64,000 bases of DNA from Opitutaceae bacterium (lineage in GTDB: Bacteria; Verrucomicrobiota; Verrucomicrobiia; Opitutales; Opitutaceae): contig JANQKV010000042.1 in NCBI GenBank assembly GCA_028280945.1, positions 1-64,000 of the forward strand. The letters are read 5' to 3'. Positions 52,527 through 60,483 of the stretch are shown here, piece by piece. A program made the translations under genes and the position numbers. Below the pieces are notes generated by a model. The model searched no databases, was not told the origin of the DNA, and saw only the letters and a list, made by a program, of their open reading frames with translations. How positions within the stretch are numbered: position 1 is the stretch's first letter; each line of letters begins with the position of its first letter.

Positions 52527-53690
52527 ATGGACCAGACTCACGCTTCGAGCCTGATTAAACGCGAACCGCCGTTGCGCGCGGAGAAGAAGAAATCCACCCG
52601 GAGGTGGTTGTGGATGGGGGCCACCGCCCTCATGGGCGCCGTGGTGGGTTACTTTGGAGTGGGTTTGGTGGACGACTTGTTTCTCAAACCCGGGGGAGTG
52701 CTCGGCATCGTGATCATGTTGCTGTCGATTCCTCTGATCTGGCTGGTGGTCGTGGGGTGGCACGAACTTGGACACATCGTGGGAGGTTGGCTGGTAGGCG
52801 GCAGGTTTCTGCTGTGGGTGGTGGGGCCGCTCATGTTGCGGCGCACGCCGGTGGGTCTGCGTTGGGCGCGAAACCGCAGTGTCAACGTGGGTGGCGGCAT
52901 GGCGATTTGTGTTCCGGCTGATCCGGCATTGGTCACTCCGCGGCGCATGGCGGTGATGGTGCTGGGGGGACCGGTCTCGAGTCTGCTCCTGATGGTGCTT
53001 GCCCTGTTGATCACTCCCGTGGCCGGAGCAGTCGGCCACAACGTGCTGATGTTTACCGCCGGTCTCTCCGGACTGGTTTTTGCGCTCACCATCGCCCCGT
53101 TTGTTGCCGGTGGATTTAAATCGGACGGCAAGCGGGCGTGGGACATGTTGAAAGGGGACCGATTCTCCGATCAGGAGGCGGCGTTGATGACGATCACGAC
53201 GGTGGGTCTGGGGGGCACCCGGCCGGCGGATTACGATCCCGCGTTGGTCGCTCGGGCGACAGCCTTGGCGGATGGCTCGATGTTCGACCTCTACGGCCAG
53301 ATCACGATCTACTTTTTCCATGCGGACCGCGGAGAGTGGCCGCTGGCCCAGGCTTGCTTGGACAAAGTCATTGAGGGGGAGGACCTGCTCGTGCCCTACA
53401 TGAGCGATCTGGCGCGTTGTGAATACGCCTGGATGTTGGCGACGCAGACCGATTTTACGGAAGTAGCCCGGACCTGGTTAAACTCGGCGGGCAAACTCGA
53501 CTTCGATCCGGCGACGCGGTTACGCGCCGAAGCAGCCGTTGCGTTGGCCGAAGGTGACCCGGCGACCGCTGCGGCCAAGATTGCGGATTCCCGCCACGCC
53601 TTGGTGCACCGTAGTCTGACGCCCGTGAGAAATCCCTTCGCCGAGACCGCCCTCGATCATTTGGAAACAGCCCTAAAGGCCAACGTGTAA
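52527..53690 (+). CDS. M50-type membrane metallopeptidase-like protein with TPR-like tail
   Basis: 387 residues. A helix at about 30-48 and another at 58-77 precede HELGH (His79, Glu80, His83), the zinc-binding motif of the site-2 protease family. Further helices follow (FLLWVVGPLML, SSLLLMVLALLITPVAGA, GLVFALTIAPFVAGG). No NPDG-like second metal motif was recognised, so catalysis is not proven. From about residue 230 the soluble part consists of helical repeats like TPR (YDPALVARATALADGSMF, ADRGEWPLAQACLDKVI). Could be an intramembrane protease or a non-catalytic relative. Monocistronic. Confidence 0.7.
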   Translation: MDQTHASSLIKREPPLRAEKKKSTRRWLWMGATALMGAVVGYFGVGLVDDLFLKPGGVLGIVIMLLSIPLIWLVVVGWHELGHIVGGWLVGGRFLLWVVGPLMLRRTPVGLRWARNRSVNVGGGMAICVPADPALVTPRRMAVMVLGGPVSSLLLMVLALLITPVAGAVGHNVLMFTAGLSGLVFALTIAPFVAGGFKSDGKRAWDMLKGDRFSDQEAALMTITTVGLGGTRPADYDPALVARATALADGSMFDLYGQITIYFFHADRGEWPLAQACLDKVIEGEDLLVPYMSDLARCEYAWMLATQTDFTEVARTWLNSAGKLDFDPATRLRAEAAVALAEGDPATAAAKIADSRHALVHRSLTPVRNPFAETALDHLETALKANV

Positions 53691-53755
53691 CTTGCGGTTG
53701 ATGGCTTCGAAGTCTTCTCCGGAATCCTTTAACCCACCCACTTGGAGAAAACTCC

Positions 53756-53851
53756 ATGGCAACTAAGGTGTTAAAACAGAAGGGTGATAAAGATCGATCC
53801 CAGCAATGGACGATAACAAGACTGGCCGGGTTCGGTTTGGCAGGCCAATAG
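53756..53851 (+). CDS. Possible 31-codon small gene
   Basis: ATG 53756 follows a GGAG about 9 bases upstream (CTTGGAGAAAACTCC) and encodes MATKVLKQKGDKDRSQQWTI, then TRLAGFGLAGQ. It is short and basic, and matches nothing I know; only the start context supports it. It may equally be a chance frame in non-coding DNA. Confidence 0.2.
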   Translation: MATKVLKQKGDKDRSQQWTITRLAGFGLAGQ

Positions 53852-54101
53852 CCTGCGGTTGGAAGAGCACGATGAGGTGCTGAATTCGGCAGCGACTGAT
53901 TGACTGTTGCTGTTGTCGCGCCAGCCCTAGTCTGCGCTGTTCGTGGGATAAATGGGATCCAAACGATGCGCAGGCTCCGTGTTCGCTGAACGATCTGGAG
54001 CAAGTCAGCTCGCTTACTCTGCGTTCTTCACCATGTTTCAGGTGGCGATAGACTCGGAGTAAGTCTCTTGAGTGACCTCCGAGGGGAGGTTGAATGCCAT
54101 T
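53852..54101. other. Intergenic region, convergent
   Basis: No gene or convincing terminator. The sequence is of mixed composition, with many stops in all frames, and lies between the M50-like gene and the first PEP-CTERM gene, which converges from the other strand. Together with the upstream gap the uncovered stretch is about 400 bases. Confidence 0.4.
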
Positions 54102-54815
54102 CTAGCCCAGGCACGACCTGCGGCGTCTGCGCGAGACGGCAAAGCCGAGAGCTGCCAAGCCACCGAGGACAGCGAAGTTCGCCGGTTCCGGCACAGCGTA
54201 GAGTGCCACTGCTGAGCCGATGCCGAAGTCGTCGGAACCATCGAAGGTGGTGGCCTGAAAGGTAATGACTTGAGTTGTTCCGCTGGCGTCAAAGGTTCCC
54301 GTCACCCATTTGGGGGTACCCGCGCCATTACCCATGTCCACGGTGGAGCCGGAAATGAAACTGGTCGGAAACGGATTGTTCCAATAGCCGACTATGATCT
54401 GGACGCGATACCGTTGGCCGTCCGTCAAACCGCTCAGAGTGATGGTTCCGGTTCCTCCGTCACTCGTGTGAAACCCACGGTTGACGAGTCGATTGTAATC
54501 CGCGTCGAAACCCCTGTCCTCGTTGACGAAGTTGGCGTCGGTATCCAAAACACCCGAAAAGGTGATATCGTTGACGGTGTCCGCTGCGGCGAATGTGATG
54601 CCATTAACGGTGATGTCGGACGTGAAGGCAGCTTCAGCCACGACCAGTGGGTGTGCGGTGTAGATGTCTCCAGGTTCGTCGAGGTCTTGAACCGTATCCC
54701 AGTCGATAACCGCCTGTCCCGACGAGGAGAGGGTGACCGCGAGAAACAACGCAATCCCAAGGGAAAAAAGCGATGCTTTGGATGTTTTGAGGATCCGGGG
54801 CTCGATGTGCATCAT
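54102..54815 (-). CDS. PEP-CTERM sorting-domain protein 1
   Basis: 237 residues with a signal peptide (SLFSLGIALFLAVTLSSSGQA), a beta-rich body (ITVNGITFAAADTV, GTGTITLSGLTDGQRYRVQI, VIGYWNN-like loops) and a C-terminal sorting signal: VPEP, a hydrophobic helix (ANFAVLGGLAALGFAV) and a basic tail SRRRRR. PEP-CTERM proteins are cut at the PEP motif by exosortase and released into the extracellular matrix. No exosortase gene is in the window. Three CTTAAT repeats at 11-bp spacing abut and overlap the start codon, and there is no Shine-Dalgarno site. The start could be either of two successive ATG codons. Confidence 0.9.
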   Translation of the reverse strand: MMHIEPRILKTSKASLFSLGIALFLAVTLSSSGQAVIDWDTVQDLDEPGDIYTAHPLVVAEAAFTSDITVNGITFAAADTVNDITFSGVLDTDANFVNEDRGFDADYNRLVNRGFHTSDGGTGTITLSGLTDGQRYRVQIIVGYWNNPFPTSFISGSTVDMGNGAGTPKWVTGTFDASGTTQVITFQATTFDGSDDFGIGSAVALYAVPEPANFAVLGGLAALGFAVSRRRRRSCLG

Positions 54816-54841
54816 TAAGATTGAATTAAGGATTTATTAAG
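54814..54841 (-). promoter_or_regulatory. Three tandem CTTAAT repeats, 11-bp period, upstream of PEP-CTERM gene 1
   Basis: On the minus strand, CTTAAT occurs at 54841-54836, 54830-54825 and 54819-54814: three perfect copies whose starts are exactly 11 bp apart. The last overlaps the ATG. The helical spacing and head-to-tail direction are typical of OmpR/PhoB-family regulator sites. Confidence 0.75.
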
Positions 54842-55250
54842 ATAATTACCTTATCATCAATGATTTACGTTTATTAGCAGCCGTCAAGTTGATAAAGATT
54901 GGAGCGTGTCACATTCCGCATTCGCCGGAAGCAGAGTTTCAGTCTTGGGATCAGAGGGGACTGGCTTCCTTGGCGCGTATCCTGATGTGGTTGAGATACT
55001 TGATCCTGCTTGTTCCAAAAAGATCCCTTGGTCTTGCACGTGGTTTCAGAGAGGAGGGCTGATTGAAAAAGCGTCAGCCAATTCTGGACTCCTCGAAGAG
55101 GTGTGCTGGGGGAAGGGAAGGGTGATGCTTTCCTCGTCGAAGCGAATGAGCTGTCTGAGATGACAGCTTGGACGCTCCAACACCTTGCATTTATTCCCGT
55201 CTGGCAACCTGTACCGCGACTCATGCGGTGCTCCCGCCGGACGTTGCATC
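54842..55250. other. Intergenic region between the two PEP-CTERM genes
   Basis: About 410 bases without a supported gene. The first 60 bases are AT-rich (promoter of PEP-CTERM gene 1). The rest contains frames of 80-115 codons on both strands whose translations are Ser/Gln/Arg-rich and not protein-like. No terminator hairpin for the second PEP-CTERM gene was identified. Confidence 0.4.
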
Positions 55251-56168
55251 TTAGGCTCTGGGCCGGGGAGGCCGGCGGGTAAGAACAAGTCCTGCGATGG
55301 CCGCGCTCAGAATCATCGCGAATGATGATGGTTCCGGCACCGGAGAGACACTGAAACTGGCATTGGAACCTCCGTCTATGGAGTAGGTGATTGTATCCAC
55401 GTAAGCTTCCACCCCTTGGTTATAGGAGCCCACCCCGATCGAGATGGCAGTCACTTCGCCGGTCAGAAAATCCATATCGGCAGCGAGGAAGGCGCTTACC
55501 CATTCATCAAGCGATCGCAGCGGTGGTCCCCCGGCACCGTTATCGATTTCGAAGCCCCCGGTCCACCACCAGCCGCCGATGATGTCGCCGTCGCCACCTC
55601 CGGTGGAGCTGTCGATGTCGATGGTTTGCCACGTATCAAGCGGCGTTTGGGTGGCTGAGTTGCTTATGTTCCAGTAGGGCTCATACACCAGCTGGCCATA
55701 ATTGTCGCCAGTGCCCGATGAGCTTTCAATGGTCAGGCGGATGGCCGGTGCGGCATACGCGTTGCCGCCCGATACGGTCGCCTTGTAATAAGAGTAGGAG
55801 ATCGAGAGGTTCTGCAGGACCGACACCGCGTTGCCGAAGCTGGAGTAGGTGGTGATCGTGGCCTTGTCAGAGTTATCAAAGTGGGTCTGGAAATGAAACG
55901 CGCCACCGGCACCTCCCGGCGCGTTGTTCTCCAGATTGCCACCTTGCCCCGAGAGGCCGGTGATTCCGATCGAGGCATTGCCATTCTGGGTAGTAATGAC
56001 CCAGGTGCCCTCGGCAGGATTCCCTGAGGTTGGCAACAGTTCTGATATCACCGTGGTCTGGGCCCAGCCGGTGGAGACGGAGAGCGCGATCGCCAGCCAG
56101 GCCGAAAGGCTCAAGCAACGTGAAATTGGAAGGAAGAGTGAAGAGACAGATGGACTCATAAAACGCAT
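55251..56168 (-). CDS. PEP-CTERM sorting-domain protein 2
   Basis: 305 residues from ATG 56168 (ATG 56159 also possible). After a signal peptide (SLSAWLAIALSVSTGWAQ) comes a long Gly/Ser/Thr/Asn-rich beta body with many aromatic residues (SISYSYYKATVSGGNAY, GDIIGGWWWTGGFEI) and a C-terminal sorting signal SPVPEP, helix (SFAMILSAAIAGLVL) and tail TRRPPRPRA. It resembles a lectin-like or adhesive matrix protein but no named domain is certain. Two TTAACC repeats at 11-bp spacing lie about 77 bases upstream, on the same strand. Confidence 0.9.
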   Translation of the reverse strand: MRFMSPSVSSLFLPISRCLSLSAWLAIALSVSTGWAQTTVISELLPTSGNPAEGTWVITTQNGNASIGITGLSGQGGNLENNAPGGAGGAFHFQTHFDNSDKATITTYSSFGNAVSVLQNLSISYSYYKATVSGGNAYAAPAIRLTIESSSGTGDNYGQLVYEPYWNISNSATQTPLDTWQTIDIDSSTGGGDGDIIGGWWWTGGFEIDNGAGGPPLRSLDEWVSAFLAADMDFLTGEVTAISIGVGSYNQGVEAYVDTITYSIDGGSNASFSVSPVPEPSSFAMILSAAIAGLVLTRRPPRPRA

Positions 56169-56244
56169 GGTTTGGTGGTGGACGCCGCGTAACCCCATCC
56201 CGGAGATTTCCGCAGGCTCAAGTGCCCAACTTTTCCATATTCGT

Positions 56245-56261
56245 GGTTAAAGAGCGGTTAA
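56245..56261 (-). promoter_or_regulatory. Two tandem TTAACC repeats, 11-bp period, upstream of PEP-CTERM gene 2
   Basis: On the minus strand, TTAACC occurs at 56261-56256 and 56250-56245, 11 bp apart. It lies about 77 bases before the start at 56168 and is a variant of the CTTAAT pairs found at other promoters of this region (the core TTAAY is shared). Confidence 0.55.
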
Positions 56262-56490
56262 CCCCATCGGCTGCTCGCCGACAGCCACCGGGACCGGAGA
56301 TCTGTGTTTCTGCAGGGTCCTAGAAATCAGGCGGATACAACAGCCATGGTCCGGCAAAAAGGGAAATCAGACCACCGAAAAATGGCGTATTTCTTAATCC
56401 AGAACCATGAATTTCATTAAGATCATCGATCGGGCCGCAGCTCGGCCTATGTGTCGCTGTTAATACTGGTCCTTTCGCGTGCCCCTAAAA

Positions 56491-56507
56491 CTTAACAATG
56501 GCTTAAT
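56491..56507 (+). promoter_or_regulatory. Two tandem CTTAAY repeats, 11-bp period, upstream of response regulator 1
   Basis: CTTAAC (56491-56496) and CTTAAT (56502-56507) are spaced 11 bp apart; the second ends 22 bases before the ATG at 56530. No Shine-Dalgarno site is seen in those 22 bases. A third related hexamer, GTTAAT, lies at 56459 and a CTTAAT at 56393, but not in phase. Confidence 0.7.
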
Positions 56508-56529
56508 CCTGCGGGGCATAGTCTTAGAT

Positions 56530-57210
56530 ATGAGAATCCTCGTAGTTGAAGATGAGGGGATCCTACGGTCGCAACTTGTGCGGGCACTCCGTGAGGAAAA
56601 CTTCGCGGTGGATGGTGCCGAAGACGGCGAAGAAGGGCTTTATAAGGTCACTAATTGGCCTTATGAGACCGTTATCCTCGACGTGGTGCTGCCCAAACTG
56701 GATGGCTTCGAAGTCCTCCGGCGCATGCGGGAGTTGGAAATCACCATTCCGGTCATGCTGCTTACGGCACGCGACGGCGTGAGCGACCGCGTGCGTGGTT
56801 TGGACTTGGGAGCGGACGATTATTTGGTGAAGGGTTTCGACCTCAAGGAATTCAAGGCGCGGGTGCGGGCCTTGCTGCGGCGGCGTCGGAGGATTGCGGA
56901 CAATATCCTGCAGGCTCGGGATGTGACCTTAAATCTTGGAACCGGCATGGTCGACCGGGCCGGAGAGCGGGTTGATCTCACAGGTCGGGAGTTTGCAATC
57001 GTGGCGGAACTCATGAGCAATCCGGGGGCGGTGATTGCCCGCAACCAGCTCTACGAGCGAGTTGTCGACGAAACCGACGATTCGATGTCCAACCTGCTTG
57101 ACGTGCATGTGTGCAACATCCGCAAGAAACTCGGCCGGGACTTCATTCGCACCATTCGCGGACGGGGTTATCTGGTGGAGGCTAAAGACGGGGATTGGGA
57201 GGCACTTTGA
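56530..57210 (+). CDS. OmpR-family response regulator 1 (orphan)
   Basis: 226 residues. A receiver domain (MRILVVEDEGILRSQLVRAL; phospho-Asp in VILDVVLPKLDG near residue 51) and a winged-helix DNA-binding domain (LTGREFAIVAELMS, LLDVHVCNIRKKLG, TIRGRGYLVEA). The switch lysine is in LVKGFDL, with Gly where almost all receivers have a cis-proline. Hand alignment with response regulator 2 gives roughly 78% identity, so they are recent paralogs. No kinase gene follows it; instead a decayed sulfotransferase fragment lies downstream on the other strand. It is probably autoregulated through the CTTAAY repeats. Confidence 0.93.
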   Translation: MRILVVEDEGILRSQLVRALREENFAVDGAEDGEEGLYKVTNWPYETVILDVVLPKLDGFEVLRRMRELEITIPVMLLTARDGVSDRVRGLDLGADDYLVKGFDLKEFKARVRALLRRRRRIADNILQARDVTLNLGTGMVDRAGERVDLTGREFAIVAELMSNPGAVIARNQLYERVVDETDDSMSNLLDVHVCNIRKKLGRDFIRTIRGRGYLVEAKDGDWEAL

Positions 57211-57247
57211 GTCTTCGGCTGCCAATCCCATTGCGGCCGATGCGGAA

Positions 57248-57565
57248 TCATGGGACGGTCCGCCGCCCGGTGGTGAGCCAGGAGCGGTCCTTGGCCTGCG
57301 TCAGTGTTTTGACCTGATTGTCCTCGTGGCAGCTCTTGGGCTTGGATTCGTCAGCCTCGCGATTGCCGTTGGTGATGAGCTGGAGCCCGCTCCCCAGCGG
57401 AATCGTGCGGTGTTCTTGCGGGTCGGCGACGACAGCCTGAAGCACATGTTCGGCAAACTTGAACCGGCTGATGCGCAGCGGGACCTTGGTGCGGACGCAG
57501 CGGGTTTGGGGTTGGTGGAAATGGTGCCGGTTGGGATCGATACCCCCGGGATGCCTGAGGCTCAT
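57248..57565 (-). pseudogene. Decayed fragment of the phosphatase-TPR-sulfotransferase gene
   Basis: Translated on the minus strand the fragment aligns in two blocks with the intact gene at 60771-63596. Block one: HFHQPQTRC versus NFHHPQARY, and FKFAEHVLQAVVAD versus [14 protein letters not shown] (the last TPR). Block two: GNREADESKPKSCHED versus [16 protein letters not shown], and KDRSWL versus KDRAWL (the sulfotransferase start). About 95 residues between the blocks, including the PAPS-binding P-loop, are deleted, and both ends are missing. It cannot be functional as an enzyme. It marks an old duplication of the regulator-kinase-sulfotransferase module. Confidence 0.85.
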
Positions 57566-57662
57566 TCGTTAAGGGTGATTTACATTGGATCTGCAGTAAT
57601 GTTGCGTTTTCGGCTTTTTGGTTACATAGAAATGAGGTGTTTACCCTATTTTTTAGGACAGT

Positions 57663-57679
57663 ATTAATGTTTCCTTAAT
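57663..57679 (+). promoter_or_regulatory. Two tandem TTAAT repeats, 11-bp period, upstream of response regulator 2
   Basis: ATTAAT (57663-57668) and CTTAAT (57674-57679) are 11 bp apart. They also form an inverted pair, AGTATTAA / TTAATACT, around a 7-base centre. The second repeat ends 23 bases before the ATG at 57703. TATGCT at 57691-57696 is a -10 candidate 11 bases after the repeat, which would place the transcript start at or very near the ATG. Confidence 0.7.
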
Positions 57680-57702
57680 ACTCATGGGTCTATGCTCGCC
57701 AC

Positions 57703-58371
57703 ATGAGAATCCTAGTAGTCGAAGACGAGCCGATATTGCGGTCGCAGTTGGTGCGTGCTCTGCGTGATGAGAACTACGCCGTCGATAGTGCAGCGGACGG
57801 TGAGGAAGGGCTCTACAAGATCACCAACTGGCCCTATGAAACCATCATCCTCGACTTGATGCTGCCCAAAATCGGAGGCATTGAAGTGCTTGATCGGATA
57901 CGCGCTCACGGAATCTCCACCCCCGTCTTGATCATGACCGCCCGTGACGGTATCGAAGACCGGGTGCGAGGCTTGGACAGTGGAGCGGATGATTACCTCG
58001 TGAAGGGCTTTGATCTCAAGGAACTCAAAGCCCGGGTGCGGGCCTTGTTACGGCGTCAAAAAAAGGTGGCCGACAATCGGCTGCAGGCAGGGGATGTTGT
58101 GCTGGATTTGGGTTCAGGCATGGTAACACGCGACGGGGAGCGGGTGGAACTGACCGGCCGGGAATTTGCCATCGTGGCGGAGTTGATGAGCGGGCAGGGC
58201 ACGGTGATTTCGCGGGAGCATCTTTACGAGCGTGTCGTGGACGAGACCGACGACTCGATGTCCAACCTGCTCGACGTGCACATCTGCAACATTCGGAAGA
58301 AGCTGGGGAAGGACTTTGTGCGCACCATCCGAGGCCGCGGTTATCTGGTGGAGGCTGAGGCGTTGGTATGA
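57703..58371 (+). CDS. OmpR-family response regulator 2
   Basis: 222 residues with the same architecture as response regulator 1: receiver (MRILVVEDEPILRSQLVRAL; Asp in IILDLMLPKIGG), the unusual LVKGFDL in place of LVKPF, and a winged-helix domain (LTGREFAIVAELMSG, HICNIRKKLGKDF, RGRGYLVEAE). The stop overlaps the start of the sensor kinase gene (ATGA), so the two form a two-component pair. The likely binding sites are the CTTAAT tandem repeats of the region, including its own promoter. The target is inferred to be extracellular-matrix genes. Confidence 0.95.
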   Translation: MRILVVEDEPILRSQLVRALRDENYAVDSAADGEEGLYKITNWPYETIILDLMLPKIGGIEVLDRIRAHGISTPVLIMTARDGIEDRVRGLDSGADDYLVKGFDLKELKARVRALLRRQKKVADNRLQAGDVVLDLGSGMVTRDGERVELTGREFAIVAELMSGQGTVISREHLYERVVDETDDSMSNLLDVHICNIRKKLGKDFVRTIRGRGYLVEAEALV

Positions 58372-60047
58372 GGCTGCGGCATTCCTTGCGGTGGCGGGTG
58401 CAACTTGCCCAGCTCGTGCTGCTCGGGCTGGTCGTGGGGGTGCTGGTGAGCGGTTTCTACGTTTATGAACGACGCCATCGGCTCGAACAGGTCGACCTCG
58501 AGTTGTCCCTGCCGGAGTCCGTGTTGGTCGCCTCCCACATTGCCATCCCCCAATCCAACCGGACAGGAGATAAATCTCGGAAGTCATCCGGCAAACCTTC
58601 GCGGCGGGACAAGGGCACGGGCGACAAGCCGACCGCACCGCGCATGGAGGGGCCTTTGTTCAAGGCCAAAGTTAATCCGGCGGCGGACGGAGAAAACGAA
58701 CAGCCGCGGATCAAATCCCGTCGCCGCGCCCGCGAAATCGAGCTACTCGACCACAACAAAATGTATGCCGCCGTTTGGGGCGGAGGGGGTGAATTGCTCT
58801 TTGCCCACGGATTTGAGGCCGGGTTGTCACCGGAACTGCCGGTCGACCTTCTCGATCAGGAGGGGCGGAACTACCGCTGGAACGGTGACAATCGTGAGAT
58901 GGTGTTCATCGGACGACATGGTGAAGCGGTGGTCATCGGCAAAAGCGGGCTGGTGATCGCCAAGGATTTGGCGAATTTCGGGCAGATCATGCTCCTTGTG
59001 GGCGTGGGTATCCTGTTATTGGGGGCTGCGATCGGTTGGTATTCCAGTGGCCAGGTCCTGCGACCCATTGACGAGATTTCAGCCACGGCGCGACGGATCG
59101 CGGAGGGTGACCTGCACGAGCGAATCAACCAGGGCGACACCGATGACGAACTCAACGAGCTGGTCCGGGTGCTCAACACCACCTTTGCCCGGCTTTCCGA
59201 ATCGTTGGAGCGGCAGATCAAGTTTTCGGTCGATGCATCGCACGAACTACGCACCCCGCTGGCGATCATTCTTAACGAGTGCCAATGGGCACTCGACCGG
59301 TCCCGAGAGCTGCCGGATTACAAGGCAAGCATTGCGGTGTGCGAGAAGACCGCGCGGCACATGCGGGGATTGATTGAAGCCCTGCTGGAGTTGTCGCGCA
59401 TCGACGCCACTGCGAGCCCCCTGCGCAAAAAGAACCTGTCCGTGCCCGTGTTGTTCGACGATGCCCGCCTGTTGCTGGAAGGGTTGGCGGCTCGATCGGG
59501 GGTTCAGCTTGAGATGCAGGCCATCGACGTGAACATCCGGGTGGACCCGGGCAAGATCAAGCAGGTCCTCATCAACCTGGTGAACAACGCGGTCCAGCAC
59601 AGCCCGGTTGGCGGCACGGTGACGGTGGCAGCCCGTCAAGGTCTCGACATGGTAGCCATCGATGTGATCGATGAAGGCGAAGGCATCGCTGCAGCCGACC
59701 AGTCTCGCATCTTTGACCGGTTTTACCGAGTGGACAAAGCCCGTTCGCGGCTGCAGGGCGGGAGTGGCCTGGGCCTGGCCATCAGCCGAGTAATCGTGCG
59801 GACGCACGGCGGGGACATCAAAGTCATTTCCGTCGAGGGAAAAGGAAGCCGTTTCTCTGTCGAATTGCCCCGGGAGGAAACACCATCCGCAGCCCGGTCG
59901 ACGGTGGAGTTGGCCAATGCTCAATCAAGCGAGGTGCTCGAACCTTCGAAATTTAATGAAGCAAATGACTGGCAACTTAATGCTAGCTTAAACCGAAATG
60001 TGCGAAAGTTTCCTTTATCGAGACATGAACAGGAAACTAAAGACTAA
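58368..60047 (+). CDS. Membrane sensor histidine kinase
   Basis: 559 residues. Membrane helices at about 13-32 and 206-226 enclose a periplasmic domain of about 170 residues that is basic, with a Lys/Arg/Ser-rich stretch (residues 68-120). HAMP follows (SGQVLRPIDEISATARRIAE), then HisKA (SVDASHELRTPLAIILNECQ, His292) and HATPase (LVNNAVQHSPVGG, DVIDEGEGI, GGSGLGLAISRVI). The family is EnvZ/QseC-like. The last 55 residues are AT-rich and low in complexity and contain the tandem CTTAAT sites for the next gene. Coupled to response regulator 2 by a 4-base overlap. The ligand is unknown. Confidence 0.93.
   Translation: MRLRHSLRWRVQLAQLVLLGLVVGVLVSGFYVYERRHRLEQVDLELSLPESVLVASHIAIPQSNRTGDKSRKSSGKPSRRDKGTGDKPTAPRMEGPLFKAKVNPAADGENEQPRIKSRRRAREIELLDHNKMYAAVWGGGGELLFAHGFEAGLSPELPVDLLDQEGRNYRWNGDNREMVFIGRHGEAVVIGKSGLVIAKDLANFGQIMLLVGVGILLLGAAIGWYSSGQVLRPIDEISATARRIAEGDLHERINQGDTDDELNELVRVLNTTFARLSESLERQIKFSVDASHELRTPLAIILNECQWALDRSRELPDYKASIAVCEKTARHMRGLIEALLELSRIDATASPLRKKNLSVPVLFDDARLLLEGLAARSGVQLEMQAIDVNIRVDPGKIKQVLINLVNNAVQHSPVGGTVTVAARQGLDMVAIDVIDEGEGIAAADQSRIFDRFYRVDKARSRLQGGSGLGLAISRVIVRTHGGDIKVISVEGKGSRFSVELPREETPSAARSTVELANAQSSEVLEPSKFNEANDWQLNASLNRNVRKFPLSRHEQETKD
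59976..59992 (+). promoter_or_regulatory. Two tandem CTTAA repeats, 11-bp period, inside the sensor kinase 3' end
   Basis: CTTAAT (59976-59981) and CTTAAA (59987-59992), spaced 11 bp, lie in the final codons of the sensor kinase gene and 32 bases before the ATG 60025 of the next gene. They suggest an internal promoter controlled by the response regulator. Confidence 0.6.
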
Positions 60048-60483
60048 CCACTGGGGTGTGGGTCCTATCGACCGAAGCTTGCCTTCTTTCCGGGAACTCT
60101 TCTGCGAGCATTACAGAATTAAGGAAAGCGATTTCGGCTGGGTATGTTATCGCCGGTCCCTCTATCGGCGAGCTTGGCTTTGCTGGCCCCTGCTTAGGTT
60201 GTTTCGGCCGGACGAGACGGCCACTGATCGGGAGTTGATCGAAGACCTGGCAACCTGCCGAAGCTACGAAGAGGTGTATCATTGTGTGCAATCATTTCAA
60301 CTTCACTGGGTTAATGCGCCGTTCCTGCGGCAGCATCTGAAGATGCGGGTCTCCTTGGGGCGAGTCTTGGGAGAAGCCCGGATGCTCTACAGCCCGGCTA
60401 AGATGCAGTCATTTGCCAAGCACCGTAGAGTGAACCAGACGACTCCAACCCGTCATGATGCGGCAGTCACGGCGGTGAGTTAA
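60025..60483 (+). CDS. Hypothetical protein after the two-component pair
   Basis: 152 residues from ATG 60025; ATG 59998 would give 161, but lies only 5 bases from the tandem repeats. The product is basic and aromatic (CYRRSLYRRAWLCWPLLRL, SFQLHWVNAPFLRQHLKMRV). No signal peptide or obvious membrane helix except a short amphipathic patch. It overlaps the sensor kinase gene by 23 bases in another frame. No family recognised. Position and repeats suggest it belongs to the same regulon, perhaps as an accessory to the kinase or to envelope assembly. Confidence 0.55.
   Translation: MNRKLKTNHWGVGPIDRSLPSFRELFCEHYRIKESDFGWVCYRRSLYRRAWLCWPLLRLFRPDETATDRELIEDLATCRSYEEVYHCVQSFQLHWVNAPFLRQHLKMRVSLGRVLGEARMLYSPAKMQSFAKHRRVNQTTPTRHDAAVTAVS

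Noticed and set aside
54874-55224. 116-codon minus-strand and overlapping plus-strand frames between the PEP-CTERM genes
   Set aside because: Mutually overlapping, low-quality translations; no ribosome-binding site or domain.
56393-56421. CTTAAT at 56393 and its inverse at 56416, near the response regulator 1 promoter
   Set aside because: Opposite orientation and not in 11-bp phase, so not counted as a regulator site of the same type.
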